Positions 7,830-16,827 of a stretch of 64,000 nt of DNA are shown piece after piece. A program made the translations under genes and the position numbers. Origin of the DNA: Thioalkalivibrio sp. ALJ24 (lineage in GTDB: Bacteria > Pseudomonadota > Gammaproteobacteria > Ectothiorhodospirales > Ectothiorhodospiraceae); contig NZ_KB898724.1 in assembly GCF_000377785.1 (NCBI RefSeq), forward strand, positions 391,931 to 455,930, given 5' to 3'. Every line of letters begins with the position of its first letter. Position 1 is the first letter of the stretch. Under the pieces are notes generated by a model. The model searched no databases. It was not told the DNA's origin and was given only the letters and a program-made list of their open reading frames with translations.

Positions 7830-10631
7830 TTACGAATGTTTTTGGTTGGCGGCCAGTGGTGTCAATGGCCCGCCGCCGGCGGCGAGTGCCTCGATGGTGT
7901 CGATCGGGGCGGGGCGCCCGTACAGGAACCCCTGGAAGTGCCAGCAGCCGAGGTGCATCAGGAAGGCGCGCTGCTCCTCGGTCTCCACCCCTTCGGCGAT
8001 CACGTCCAGCCGCAGGGTGGTGGACAGGTTGACGACCATCTCGGCGATCGCGGCGTCGTTGGGATCGTCGAGGATGTCGCGCACAAAGGACTGATCGATC
8101 TTCAGCTGCGACAGCGGCAGCCGCTTGAGGTAGGCCAGCGACGAGTAGCCGGTCCCGAAGTCGTCCAGCGCAAAGCCGATCCCCAGCTCGCGCAGCCGCT
8201 GCATGTTGGCGATCGCGTGTTCGATGTCCTCGAGGAGCATGCTCTCGGTGATCTCGAGCTTCAGCCGGTCGCCGGGCGCCCCGGTCTCCTGCAGCATGGC
8301 CGCCAGCTCGTTGACGAAATGGCCGTGCCGGAACTGCCGCGCACTCACGTTCACCGACAGGATCAGGTCGCGCAGCGCCGGGTCGTGCTGCCAGCGGGCC
8401 AGCCGCCGGCAGGCCTCTTCCAGCACCCGCTGGCCGATGATCACGATCAGGCCGGTCTGCTCGGCCACCGGGATGAACTCCGCCGGCGAGATCGGCCCGC
8501 GCTCGGGGTGCGGCCAGCGCAGCAGCAGCTCGGCACCCACCGGCCGGTCGTCACTGTTGACCTGTAGCTGGCAGTGGACCTCGAATTCGTCCCGGCGCAG
8601 GGCCTCGCGCAGCTCCGCCTCGAGCCGGAAACGGGCTTCCACGGCACGGTGCAGCTCCGGGTCGTAGAAGCGTACGGTGTTGCGCCCGGCGTTCTTGGCC
8701 CGGTACATCGCGAGGTCGGCCTGCTTGAGGACCTCCTGGACCCCGATGTCCTCACCGTCGAACAGGGTGGCGCCGACGCTCGGGCTGACATGGCGATCCT
8801 GCCCGCCGATCGGGAACGGTTCGCGCATCAGTTCGATCAGCTTGCGGCCGACGGCCTCGGTCTCGGCCGCCGCACGGTCGCGGTCCGGATGCAGGCCGTT
8901 GAGCACCAGCACGAATTCGTCGCCGCCCAGGCGTGCGAGGGTGTCGGTCTCGCGGGTGGAGGTGCTCAGGCGTGCGGCGACCTGCTGCAGCAGTTCGTCG
9001 CCTACCGCGTGCCCCAGGGTGTCGTTGATGTCCTTGAAGTTGTCCAGATCGAGGAACACGGCCGCGCCGTGCATTCCGGTCCGATGGGCATGCGCCAGGG
9101 CCTGATGCAGGCGGTCATGCAGCAGGGTCCGGTTGGGGAGGTGCGTCAGGTTGTCGAAAAACGCCAGACGGCGGACCTCTTCCTCGGCGCGCTTGCGGGC
9201 GTTGATGTCCATCAGGGTCCCGAACAGCGCGGTTACGCGGCCGCGTTCGTCGCGGCGCGTGCTGGCGAACACGCGGACCCAGCGGGCGTCGCCGTCGCGG
9301 GTCCGCAGCCGGATCTCCTCGGCGAAGTCGCGGTCTTCCTCGCTCTGCATCAGGGCCTGGCAGATCCGATCGGCCTCGTTCGGGTCCTCGGCGACGATGA
9401 ATTCGCGCAACGGGCGGCCCAGACTCTCGTGGACCGGAAAACCGGTCAGCTTTTCCCAGGCGGGGTTGAGCAGGGTCCAGCGGCCCTCGGCATCGGTGCG
9501 GAAGATCACCTCGGAGATGTTGTTGACCACCTCCTCGTAGCGGGATTCGCTCTCATGCAGCGCGGCGGCGGCCTGTCGGTGCGCGGTGATGTCCAGGGTC
9601 AGCCCGCGCAGGACCGGGCGTGCCTGTTCGTCCGCGGCCCAAGAGAGGATGTCGCGCAGCCAGATCCAGTGACCGTCGCGGTGGCGGAATCGATAGTCCA
9701 CCATTCTGGGCTGTTTCGATGCATCGCGCGAGACCTCCTGCACCCGGCGCAGGTCCTCGGGGTGGATGCGGCGGACCCGCAGTCCGGCCAGTGACAGGCG
9801 TTCGACCGGGTAACCCAGCAGGTGGCGGGTGTCACCGGCGACGAACTCCCAGCCACCGGTCTGCGGGTTGGCTTCCCACAGGATCGCATCGGCCCCGGCG
9901 AGCATGGATTCGAGGCGCGCGACCGAATGGTTGAGCTGCCGGTTCTGCTGGCGGATCTCGTCCTGAGTGATCTCCAGATGGGCGGCGACGTTGTTGAAGG
10001 TGCGGGCGAGGTCGCCAAATTCATCGTTGGAGGTGACCTCCACGCGGTAGTCCAGTTCCCCCTCCTGCAGGGCCTGACCGCCCTGCTTGAGCCGCCGCAG
10101 GCGACGGGTGACGACCAGGCTGAACAGCGTGGCGGCGAGAATGGACAGCGTGAGCACGCCCACCGCCAGGGCGATGTTGCGCTCCATCAGATCGGTGGCG
10201 AGTGCATCGATGTCATCGGTCGAATAGCCGACGACGATCGAACCCAGGTACTGTTCCGCCAGTTCCACCGGGATGCGCATCTCCAGCTCGCCGGGTTCCT
10301 GGCGCAGGCCCTCGTCCAGCGGAAGGTCGCCCGGGACCGAGCCGGCCTCGGCCATGGCCCGTGCCTCGGCATCCTTGACCACCGCATACTGCAGGGTGGT
10401 GTCCTGTTTCAGCTCGTCCAGCATTTCCTGCAGCATGCCCGGATCGGCATAGGCCAGTCCCGGGCTGAGGGCGGAGCCCAGCAGCCGGGTCTGCTGATCT
10501 GCGAAGCGTTCCAGCACCTCGTCCTGATTGTCGCGGATCTGAGTGGTTCCGCTGACGATCAGCACGGTGATCATCACGGCCTGGATGGCGACCGTACCGA
10601 TCGCGATCTGCGCGGCGAAATTCAGGCGCAT
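7830..10631 (-). CDS. Membrane PAS-GGDEF-EAL cyclic-di-GMP protein
   Basis: A 933-residue inner-membrane sensor. Order: TM helix (about 8-30), periplasmic region (31-153), second TM helix (about 154-175), HAMP (172-226), two PAS domains (about 243-355 and 362-482), GGDEF domain (490-655) and EAL domain (670-920). GGDEF is intact (569-573) with an RETD I-site (560-563), so diguanylate cyclase activity and product inhibition are expected. The EAL domain keeps LEITES, DDFGTGYSS, KIDQSF and EGVET, but the signature reads ELL (701-703), so phosphodiesterase activity is likely but unproven. No strong ribosome site precedes the ATG. It is last of an apparent PhnD-like/DoxX/GGDEF-EAL operon. Confidence 0.92.
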   Translation of the reverse strand: MRLNFAAQIAIGTVAIQAVMITVLIVSGTTQIRDNQDEVLERFADQQTRLLGSALSPGLAYADPGMLQEMLDELKQDTTLQYAVVKDAEARAMAEAGSVPGDLPLDEGLRQEPGELEMRIPVELAEQYLGSIVVGYSTDDIDALATDLMERNIALAVGVLTLSILAATLFSLVVTRRLRRLKQGGQALQEGELDYRVEVTSNDEFGDLARTFNNVAAHLEITQDEIRQQNRQLNHSVARLESMLAGADAILWEANPQTGGWEFVAGDTRHLLGYPVERLSLAGLRVRRIHPEDLRRVQEVSRDASKQPRMVDYRFRHRDGHWIWLRDILSWAADEQARPVLRGLTLDITAHRQAAAALHESESRYEEVVNNISEVIFRTDAEGRWTLLNPAWEKLTGFPVHESLGRPLREFIVAEDPNEADRICQALMQSEEDRDFAEEIRLRTRDGDARWVRVFASTRRDERGRVTALFGTLMDINARKRAEEEVRRLAFFDNLTHLPNRTLLHDRLHQALAHAHRTGMHGAAVFLDLDNFKDINDTLGHAVGDELLQQVAARLSTSTRETDTLARLGGDEFVLVLNGLHPDRDRAAAETEAVGRKLIELMREPFPIGGQDRHVSPSVGATLFDGEDIGVQEVLKQADLAMYRAKNAGRNTVRFYDPELHRAVEARFRLEAELREALRRDEFEVHCQLQVNSDDRPVGAELLLRWPHPERGPISPAEFIPVAEQTGLIVIIGQRVLEEACRRLARWQHDPALRDLILSVNVSARQFRHGHFVNELAAMLQETGAPGDRLKLEITESMLLEDIEHAIANMQRLRELGIGFALDDFGTGYSSLAYLKRLPLSQLKIDQSFVRDILDDPNDAAIAEMVVNLSTTLRLDVIAEGVETEEQRAFLMHLGCWHFQGFLYGRPAPIDTIEALAAGGGPLTPLAANQKHS

Positions 10632-10672
10632 GCCGTCAGGGGCGCGGGGCCGGGGTCCGGGGTGGCCGGGCG

Positions 10673-11065
10673 TCAGCCACGATTCAGGGCATAGCGGCCG
10701 GCCCCGGTCAGCGCGAGGGCGACGGCGGCGAACAGGAACATCCCCTGCAGTTCCAGCGCCCAGCCGCCGTGAGCCGTCAGGTCGGTCAGTTCGTCGGCAT
10801 GCGCCAGTGCGATGGCGAACACCATGTTGATCGCGATCAGCAGCGCGCCGATGCGGGCATAAAGCCCGAGAATCACCATCACCGGGGCCAGCACCTCGCC
10901 GATGTAGACGCCCCAGGCGACGATCGCGGGCATGCCCGCATCCACCACCATGGACTCGATGCCTCCGACCCCGCCGAGGATCTTGTCGATGCCGTGCAGC
11001 AGCATCATCACGCCCAGCGCGAGGCGCAGGATCAGTTTGCCGATGTCATCCAGTGTGCTGTCCAT
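10673..11065 (-). CDS. DoxX family small membrane protein
   Basis: A 130-residue protein with about four hydrophobic helices and the DoxX-family pattern (RLALGVMMLLHGIDKI near residues 14-29, then GEVLAPVMVILGLYARIGA). DoxX relatives include a thiosulfate:quinone oxidoreductase subunit and many proteins of unknown role, so the family name does not fix a function. The ATG at 11065 has GGGAG six bases upstream. It lies 23 bases after the PhnD-like gene and 41 bases before the GGDEF-EAL gene on the same strand, consistent with co-transcription. No DoxD partner is visible. Confidence 0.85.
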   Translation of the reverse strand: MDSTLDDIGKLILRLALGVMMLLHGIDKILGGVGGIESMVVDAGMPAIVAWGVYIGEVLAPVMVILGLYARIGALLIAINMVFAIALAHADELTDLTAHGGWALELQGMFLFAAVALALTGAGRYALNRG

Positions 11066-11088
11066 GATGTTCTCCCGTCGGGGCGGTG

Positions 11089-12015
11089 TCAGTTCGGGTT
11101 TTCGGGCGCATTTTCAGGGGCCGGTTCGCCCTGGTGTTTCAGGACCGATTCCATAGACGGGACAAGGGTGGGGATATCATCCATGCCAGAGGCCTCGAAG
11201 CCGCGATGGCCGATGCGTCCCAGACGTTCCCGGCCATCGGGCGAGTCGTCCAGACCGGCGAGTTCCTCCGCCAGCTCCGGCCCTGCGGTCAGCCGGTCAT
11301 CATGCGCCATGATGACGGCGCCCGGAAATGGAGCGGTGCGCAGCAGCATGCGTACGAGCTGGCCGTCCTCCAGCGAGACCAGGCGGCCGGCATCCGGGCG
11401 CGGGGACCGCTCCGCCCCGGGGTCGTCGTCCACTACCATGACCGCGGCCTCCGCAAGCCCGCGGTCCATGGCCATCAGGGCCGTATCGTGGTGGGGATAA
11501 TAGAGATACTCGGGCCGTTTTTCCGCCAGTGGTATCTCCAGCAGCGAGCGCACGGCCACCGCCCCCATGCTCAGCCGGGGCGGCGACGCGATGGTCCGTC
11601 CACCGAGCTGGTCCACCGACCCGACCCCGGAATCCACCGGGGTCACGACCAGTGCCGACAGCCGGTCGGAGGCTGCGACCAGCGGGCGATAGCCGCCTTC
11701 TTCGCGGGCGTGGCGGACCAGATGGGCCCCGGTCAGAAGCAGGTCGTAGTGGCCCTCGGCAGTGCGCTTGATGAAGGTCTCGAAATCGCGCGCCGTCTCG
11801 ATGACCACCTCGCGTTCGAGGGTCCCGGCCAGCCAGTCGCGCAACGGCGCGTAGCGCTGAAAGAGGGTCCTGGGCGTGGCAAACGGGAGGATGCCCAGGG
11901 TCACGGGGTCGGCCGCGCTTCCCTCGGCCGGCTGCGCGGACGCCGACATCGCGCCGGGCAAGGCGAAGATGGCCAGCAGGAGGAGGGCGGACAGCAGCGA
12001 GGGAGGGCGGGGCAT
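11089..12015 (-). CDS. PhnD-like periplasmic substrate-binding protein
   Basis: A 308-residue periplasmic binding protein of the PhnD/phosphite-phosphonate family. A signal peptide is clear (hydrophobic stretch about residues 6-22, cleavage near ASA-QP). The start of the fold reads LGILPFATPRTLFQRYAPLRDWL, typical of the family, followed by the DFETFIKRTAEGHYDLLLTGAH segment. No ABC permease or ATPase is adjacent. Orphan PhnD-like proteins often serve as periplasmic sensors for a partner receptor, and the next-but-one gene encodes such a receptor. The ATG at 12015 has GGAG at proper spacing; an in-frame ATG at 12039 is an alternative. Ligand unknown. Confidence 0.82.
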   Translation of the reverse strand: MPRPPSLLSALLLLAIFALPGAMSASAQPAEGSAADPVTLGILPFATPRTLFQRYAPLRDWLAGTLEREVVIETARDFETFIKRTAEGHYDLLLTGAHLVRHAREEGGYRPLVAASDRLSALVVTPVDSGVGSVDQLGGRTIASPPRLSMGAVAVRSLLEIPLAEKRPEYLYYPHHDTALMAMDRGLAEAAVMVVDDDPGAERSPRPDAGRLVSLEDGQLVRMLLRTAPFPGAVIMAHDDRLTAGPELAEELAGLDDSPDGRERLGRIGHRGFEASGMDDIPTLVPSMESVLKHQGEPAPENAPENPN

Positions 12016-12274
12016 CGACGGCTCCGGTGCGCGAAGCATTTCCCCTCAGAGTGTAGTGGAAGCGCGTCAGCGGCCGCAGCGCCTCAGTTGGGTGGTACAG
12101 GCTCGACGGATTGTTGACGCATCGGAGGGTCCGGGGGTGTCCGGTGGTTGCGAGTGTCGGATGTCCGTCGGTTCGGAGGGCCTCCGCAGCGACGAATGGG
12201 TGGTCCGGATCTTGCTCCGGTTCCGGTAAACCGGCACGGCCGGCGTGCATCGCCGCGCCGCGACAGGAGCAAGC

Positions 12275-13357
12275 ATGACACAGTGGCTGGATGGATTGGC
12301 GAGCACCCTGCTGGGGGCGCTGGAGGCGCTGACGCCGATTACGGTGATCGGTGCGTTTTCCCTCGGGCTGCTGGTCCTCTTCGGGCTGGCGCTGGGGGCG
12401 ATGGTGCTGGGTCGCGCGGCCCGACTGCAGGCCGCGGCCCCGGCGCTGCTGACCACGCTGGGCATCCTCGGGACGTTCCTCGGGGTGGCGATCGGGTTGC
12501 TGGATTTCGATGCGGCACGGGTGGAGGCGTCGGTGCCGGCCCTGCTGGAAGGGCTGAAGCTGGCCTTCGTCACCAGCATCGTGGGCATAGCGCTGGCGGC
12601 CCTTTTGCGCCTGCTGCAGGTGCTGCGTCCCCAGCCGGCGGCCGGGAATGATCCGGATGTGGCCGGGGGCGAGGGCGCCGCGGGCGGCAACGCGTTGCCA
12701 CAGGATCCGACCCTGGTGCCGGAGCTGCTGCGTGAACAGCGTGATGCGATGCAGGCGGTGGCGCAGCGGCTGGAGGCCATGGATCGCGGCCTGGAGGAGC
12801 GTCAGCAGCGCCAGCATCGCGAGACCCTGGAGGCCCTGGAGGGCCTGGCCGAACGCATGAGCGAGATGAGCAGCGGCCATCTGGTGGCCGCCCTGGAGCA
12901 GGTGATCCGCGACTTCAACACCCGCCTTGGCGAACAGTTCGGCGAGAATTTCCGCCGCCTGGATGCCTCGGTGGGCCGCCTGCTGGAGTGGCAGGGGCAG
13001 TACCGCGACCAGATGGAGGAACTGCGGCGGGCCTTCGATCAGGCCCGCGAGGGCATGGAGCACTCCGGCGCCAGTCTGGAGAAGCTGACCGATCAGGCCT
13101 TCCGTATCACCCGGCACGTGGAGGATCAGGAATCGACGCTTTCCAGCCTGCGCCGCGAGACGGTGGAGCTGGAGGCTCTGCTGGGTTCCATCGCGGCGCT
13201 GCGTGACCGTGCGACCGAGGCCTTCCCGGCGATGGATGCGCGGCTGGAGGGCATGCTCGAAAGCCTCGAGAACGCGATCGAGGCCGGACGGGCGGCGCAG
13301 GCCCGCTGGTCGTCGGATGGCGAGCGCAGCATGGCGGTGGCCGGGGGTCGTTCGTGA
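12275..13357 (+). CDS. ZorA-like MotA/TolQ/ExbB channel protein with coiled-coil tail
   Basis: A 360-residue inner-membrane protein. Helices at about residues 22-46, 57-76 and 96-115 carry the MotA/TolQ/ExbB pattern, including TTLGILGTFLGVAIGLLDFD (60-79) and PALLEGLKLAFVTSIVGIAL (88-107). This is the form seen in ZorA of Zorya anti-phage systems. A long cytoplasmic helical tail (about 150-350) is rich in Glu, Arg and Gln and probably coiled coil; it is much shorter than in characterised ZorA proteins of about 700 residues. It should form a proton- or sodium-driven stator with the next gene, which overlaps it by four bases (GTGA). AGGAG precedes the ATG. Defence function is inference, since no zorC, zorD or zorE is adjacent. 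Confidence 0.8.
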   Translation: MTQWLDGLASTLLGALEALTPITVIGAFSLGLLVLFGLALGAMVLGRAARLQAAAPALLTTLGILGTFLGVAIGLLDFDAARVEASVPALLEGLKLAFVTSIVGIALAALLRLLQVLRPQPAAGNDPDVAGGEGAAGGNALPQDPTLVPELLREQRDAMQAVAQRLEAMDRGLEERQQRQHRETLEALEGLAERMSEMSSGHLVAALEQVIRDFNTRLGEQFGENFRRLDASVGRLLEWQGQYRDQMEELRRAFDQAREGMEHSGASLEKLTDQAFRITRHVEDQESTLSSLRRETVELEALLGSIAALRDRATEAFPAMDARLEGMLESLENAIEAGRAAQARWSSDGERSMAVAGGRS

Positions 13358-14178
13358 TCCTGCGACGGCTGTTCGCCCGGCACAGGCCCGCCACGGGGGA
13401 CACCGCCTCCGAGCAGGGCTCGCAGTGGCTGGCGGTGGCCGACCTGATGGCCGCACTGATGATGATCTTCCTGTTCATCGCGGTGCTGCACATGGTGCAG
13501 GTCGAACGCTCGCAGGCGGCGCAGGAGGAGACGCGCAGCGAGGCGCTGGCGCTGCGTGATGCGATCCACGCGGCCCTGGCGGACGAGTTCGCGGAGGATC
13601 TGGAGCGCTGGAACGCCGAACTCGACCGCGAGGATCTGACCCTCAGCTTCCGCGAGCCGGAGGTGCTGTTCGAACAGAGTTCGGCGAGCATCCGCCCGCG
13701 CTTCGAGACCATCCTCGAGGACTTCATGCCGCGTTATGCGGAACGGCTGCGGCCGTTTGCCGGGGTGATCCGCGAGGTCCGCATCGAGGGGCATACTTCC
13801 AGCGAGTGGGCCGGCGCCGAGGACGCGAGCGAGGCCTATTTCGCCAACATGGACCTGAGCCAGCGGCGCACCCGCTCGGTGCTGGAGTTCGCCTGGGGGC
13901 TGGACGGCCTGCGCGGGGAAGACTGGTTCCGTGACCGGGTCGCGGCGGTGGGGATGTCGTCTTCGCGCCGGGTGCTGGACGCGCAGGGTCGCGAGGACCG
14001 CGAGGCGTCGCGGCGGGTGGAATTCAGCGTGCTGACCGATTTCGAATCGCGCCTGCTGGGCGAGCAGGCCGGTGCGGGCGCGGATTCGGGTACGGGCGGC
14101 GGGCAGCTCAGCCCGATCCCTGCCCCCCTGCCCCTGCGGGGAGCGGCTCCGCCGACGGGGGCGCCGACGCCCGGATAG
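13354..14178 (+). CDS. ZorB-like OmpA/MotB family motor protein
   Basis: A 274-residue membrane-anchored partner of the preceding channel protein. A short cytoplasmic N-terminus is followed by one TM helix (about 29-48) beginning VADLMAALMMIFLF. Asp30 is the likely ion-carrying carboxylate, as in MotB and ZorB. A periplasmic linker leads to an OmpA-like peptidoglycan-binding domain (about 110-225) with GHTSSEWAG and NMDLSQRRTRSVLEF motifs. The last 35 residues are Gly/Pro/Ala-rich and their codons overlap the antisense 3' end of glnD by 71 bases. GTG start overlaps the previous stop. A TolR/MotB role in another motor cannot be excluded. Confidence 0.8.
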   Translation: MILRRLFARHRPATGDTASEQGSQWLAVADLMAALMMIFLFIAVLHMVQVERSQAAQEETRSEALALRDAIHAALADEFAEDLERWNAELDREDLTLSFREPEVLFEQSSASIRPRFETILEDFMPRYAERLRPFAGVIREVRIEGHTSSEWAGAEDASEAYFANMDLSQRRTRSVLEFAWGLDGLRGEDWFRDRVAAVGMSSSRRVLDAQGREDREASRRVEFSVLTDFESRLLGEQAGAGADSGTGGGQLSPIPAPLPLRGAAPPTGAPTPG

Positions 14179-16819
14179 CCTCCACCAGCGCCGCACGCAG
14201 GCGTTCGCATTCCTCCGTGGTTAGCGGGCGGTCACCGTCGGTGGTGAGGGTGAAGCTGTCCTCCACCTGTTCCCCGGCGGTGGCGATGCGGGCGGTACGG
14301 ATGTCGATGTCGTGCTCGCTCAGGACATGTCCGATGGTGGAGAGCAGACCCGGCCGATCCAGCGCACGGATGCGCATGCGGGTGGTGCCGGTGGGCGACT
14401 CTTCCTCGAAATCCACCCGGGTATCCACGTCGAAGTGCTTCAGACGGCGCGGCAGCTGGCGCTGCACCGGGGCGGGCATCTCCGGGCCCTCACGCAGGAC
14501 GTGGTTGAGGGTCGCGCAGATCTCCTCGGTGCGGTAACCCGATTCCACCGTCTGGCCGGCGCCCTCCAGCACCAGGAAGGTGTCGAGGCTGTGGCCGTCG
14601 GCGGTGGTGATGATGCGGGCATCCACGATGTCCAGACCCAGCTGGGTCAGCGCGGCGGTGATCCGTGCGAACAGCCGCGGGAGATCCTCGGCGTAGACGA
14701 AGACCTCGGTGCTGCCGCGCGAGGTACGCGGGCGCACCAGGACCAGCGGCAGATCGTCGAGATCGTTGTTCAGCAGGGCCTGGGTGTGCCAGGCGATCTC
14801 GTCGGGCGAATGGCGCAGGAAGTACTCGTCATCCAGGCGTTCCCACAGGCTGTCCGCGCGCTGTGCATCGATGTCCTGTTGCGCCAGCAGTTCCAGGGCC
14901 TCGTCCCGGGTCTGGCGGATCTGCTCCTCGAGGTCCGGCGGGCGGTCCAGTCCGCGGTCGAGGACATTGCGCGTGGCATGGTAGAGGGTCTGCAGCAGTG
15001 AATCCTTCCAGCTGTTCCACATCTCGGGGTTGGTCCCGCGGATGTCGGCGATGGTCAGCAGATAGAGGAAATTGAGGCGCTCCCGCGTACGCACCTCGCG
15101 GGCGAACTCCATCACCACGTCGGGATCGGAGATGTCCCGGCGCTGGGCAGTCAGCGACATCAGCAGGTGCGAGCGCACCAGCCAGGCCACCAGCCCGGCG
15201 TCCGTCTCGGACAGCCCGTGTTGCTGGCAGAAATGCAGGGCGTCGTGCGCCCCGAGTTCGGAGTGATCGCCGCCGCGGCCCTTCGCGATGTCGTGGAACA
15301 GCGCGGCCAGGACCAGGCGTTCGGGGCGTTCCAGGCCGGCGTGGATCTCGCTGGCCAGCGGGTGTTCGTGAGCGAACTCGGGCAGCGCCAGGCGGCGGGC
15401 GTTGCGCACCACGTGCAGGGTGTGTTCGTCGACCGTGTACACGTGGAACAGGTCGTACTGCATGCGCCCGATGATGCGGCCAAAGGCGGGCAGGTAGTTG
15501 CCCAGCACGCCGTAGCGGTTCATACGTCGCAGCTGGCTGGTGATGCCGCGCGGGGCGCGCAGGATCGCCATGAACAGGTCGCGGTTGAGCCGGTTGCGGC
15601 GGAAATGGCCGTCGATCAGGTGTCGGTGCGCCCGGATCAGGCGCACCGTGGAGGCGCGGATGCCCTGGATTTCCGGGTACTGCTGGAGAATCCGGAACAC
15701 CTCCAGCAACGCCGGCGGGTAGATCATGAAGACCTGGTCGTGGGCGACCTCGAGATAGCCGCCGCGGACCTGGAAGCGCGGATGGATGCGGTCGGGCTCC
15801 TGCAGCTGTTCCGGGTCGTCCAGGATCGCCTCGTTGAAATGCTGCAGCAGCAGCTCGTTGAGCCGTTCCAGGTCGCTGATGGTGCGGAAATAGCGCTGCA
15901 TGAACTGCTCGACCGCACGATTCTGGTTCTGATCGACGAAACCGAAGGTGCTGGCCAGCTGACGCTGCAGGTCGAACAGCAGGCGGTCCTCGCGGCGTCC
16001 GGCCAGCATGTGTAGGGCAAAGCGCACTCGCCAGAGGAAATTCTGTCCCTCCGCCATCTCCTGGTATTCGCCCTCGCGCAGAAAGCCCAGCGAGACCAGT
16101 TCCTCGATCCGTTCGGCGCCGAAATGACGCTTGGTGACCCAGCCGATCATCTGGATGTCGCGCAGCCCGCCCGGACCTTCCTTGACGTTCGGTTCCAGAC
16201 GGTAGGCGGTCTCGCCGAAACGGCGATGGCGGGCCTGCTGCTCGGCCAGCTTGGCGGCGTAGAAACTGCGCGAGTCCCACACCCGGTCGGCCTCGATCGC
16301 CGCGCGGAACTCGTTGAACAGGGCGAGGCTGCCGCTGAGATAGCGGGATTCGATCAGGTTGGTGACCACCGTGATGTCGTCGCGCGCCTCGCGGGTACAG
16401 TCGGCGATGCTGCGTACGCTGTGTCCCACCTCGATGCCGATGTCCCAGAGGAAGGTCACGAATTCGCCCAGGCGTTCGTCCAGGCGGGGGTCCCGTTCCG
16501 GGTCCTCGACCAGGATCTGGAGGTCGATGTCGGAGGCCGGGTGCAGCTCGCCGCGCCCGTAGCCCCCCACCGCCACGAGGCACAGGCGCGGGTCGCCGGC
16601 CAGCCCGAACTGGGCCCAGATCAGGCACAGCAGTTCGTCGATGCGGCGGGCATAACCGAAGATCAGCTCTTCGATCGCCACGCCGTCGCGAAATCCCTGG
16701 TACTGCCGGTCCACCAGCGCGCGCCGGTACTCGCGAAAACGCGGGATGTCCCCGGGATGCCGGCTCAGGGCCTGGTAGTCATCGCCGGGGGCGGATTCCG
16801 GTGCGGCGGCGTGTGTCAT
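14108..16819 (-). CDS. glnD: Bifunctional PII uridylyltransferase/uridylyl-removing enzyme
   Basis: A 903-residue cytoplasmic nitrogen sensor that uridylylates PII (GlnB/GlnK) when glutamine is low and removes UMP when it is high. The nucleotidyltransferase motif GGYGRGELHPASDIDLQIL lies near residues 83-101, the HD hydrolase motif HDIAKGRGGDHSELG near the middle, and two ACT domains (glutamine binding) at the C-terminus. Length matches E. coli GlnD (890). The ATG at 16819 is eight bases after the map stop, suggesting a map-glnD unit. Its last 23 codons overlap the convergent ZorB-like gene. Confidence 0.96.
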   Translation of the reverse strand: MTHAAAPESAPGDDYQALSRHPGDIPRFREYRRALVDRQYQGFRDGVAIEELIFGYARRIDELLCLIWAQFGLAGDPRLCLVAVGGYGRGELHPASDIDLQILVEDPERDPRLDERLGEFVTFLWDIGIEVGHSVRSIADCTREARDDITVVTNLIESRYLSGSLALFNEFRAAIEADRVWDSRSFYAAKLAEQQARHRRFGETAYRLEPNVKEGPGGLRDIQMIGWVTKRHFGAERIEELVSLGFLREGEYQEMAEGQNFLWRVRFALHMLAGRREDRLLFDLQRQLASTFGFVDQNQNRAVEQFMQRYFRTISDLERLNELLLQHFNEAILDDPEQLQEPDRIHPRFQVRGGYLEVAHDQVFMIYPPALLEVFRILQQYPEIQGIRASTVRLIRAHRHLIDGHFRRNRLNRDLFMAILRAPRGITSQLRRMNRYGVLGNYLPAFGRIIGRMQYDLFHVYTVDEHTLHVVRNARRLALPEFAHEHPLASEIHAGLERPERLVLAALFHDIAKGRGGDHSELGAHDALHFCQQHGLSETDAGLVAWLVRSHLLMSLTAQRRDISDPDVVMEFAREVRTRERLNFLYLLTIADIRGTNPEMWNSWKDSLLQTLYHATRNVLDRGLDRPPDLEEQIRQTRDEALELLAQQDIDAQRADSLWERLDDEYFLRHSPDEIAWHTQALLNNDLDDLPLVLVRPRTSRGSTEVFVYAEDLPRLFARITAALTQLGLDIVDARIITTADGHSLDTFLVLEGAGQTVESGYRTEEICATLNHVLREGPEMPAPVQRQLPRRLKHFDVDTRVDFEEESPTGTTRMRIRALDRPGLLSTIGHVLSEHDIDIRTARIATAGEQVEDSFTLTTDGDRPLTTEECERLRAALVEAIRASAPPSAEPLPAGAGGQGSG

Positions 16820-16827
16820 CAGACAGC

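Noticed and set aside
12275..14178. A complete Zorya defence system
   Set aside because: No zorC, zorD or zorE is present; upstream and downstream genes are a PhnD-like gene and glnD. Only a ZorAB-like pair is supported.
12275..14178. A flagellar MotA-MotB stator, given flagellin genes in the window
   Set aside because: The channel protein has three visible helices and a long coiled-coil tail, unlike MotA with four helices, and the flagellin genes are nearly 50 kb away.
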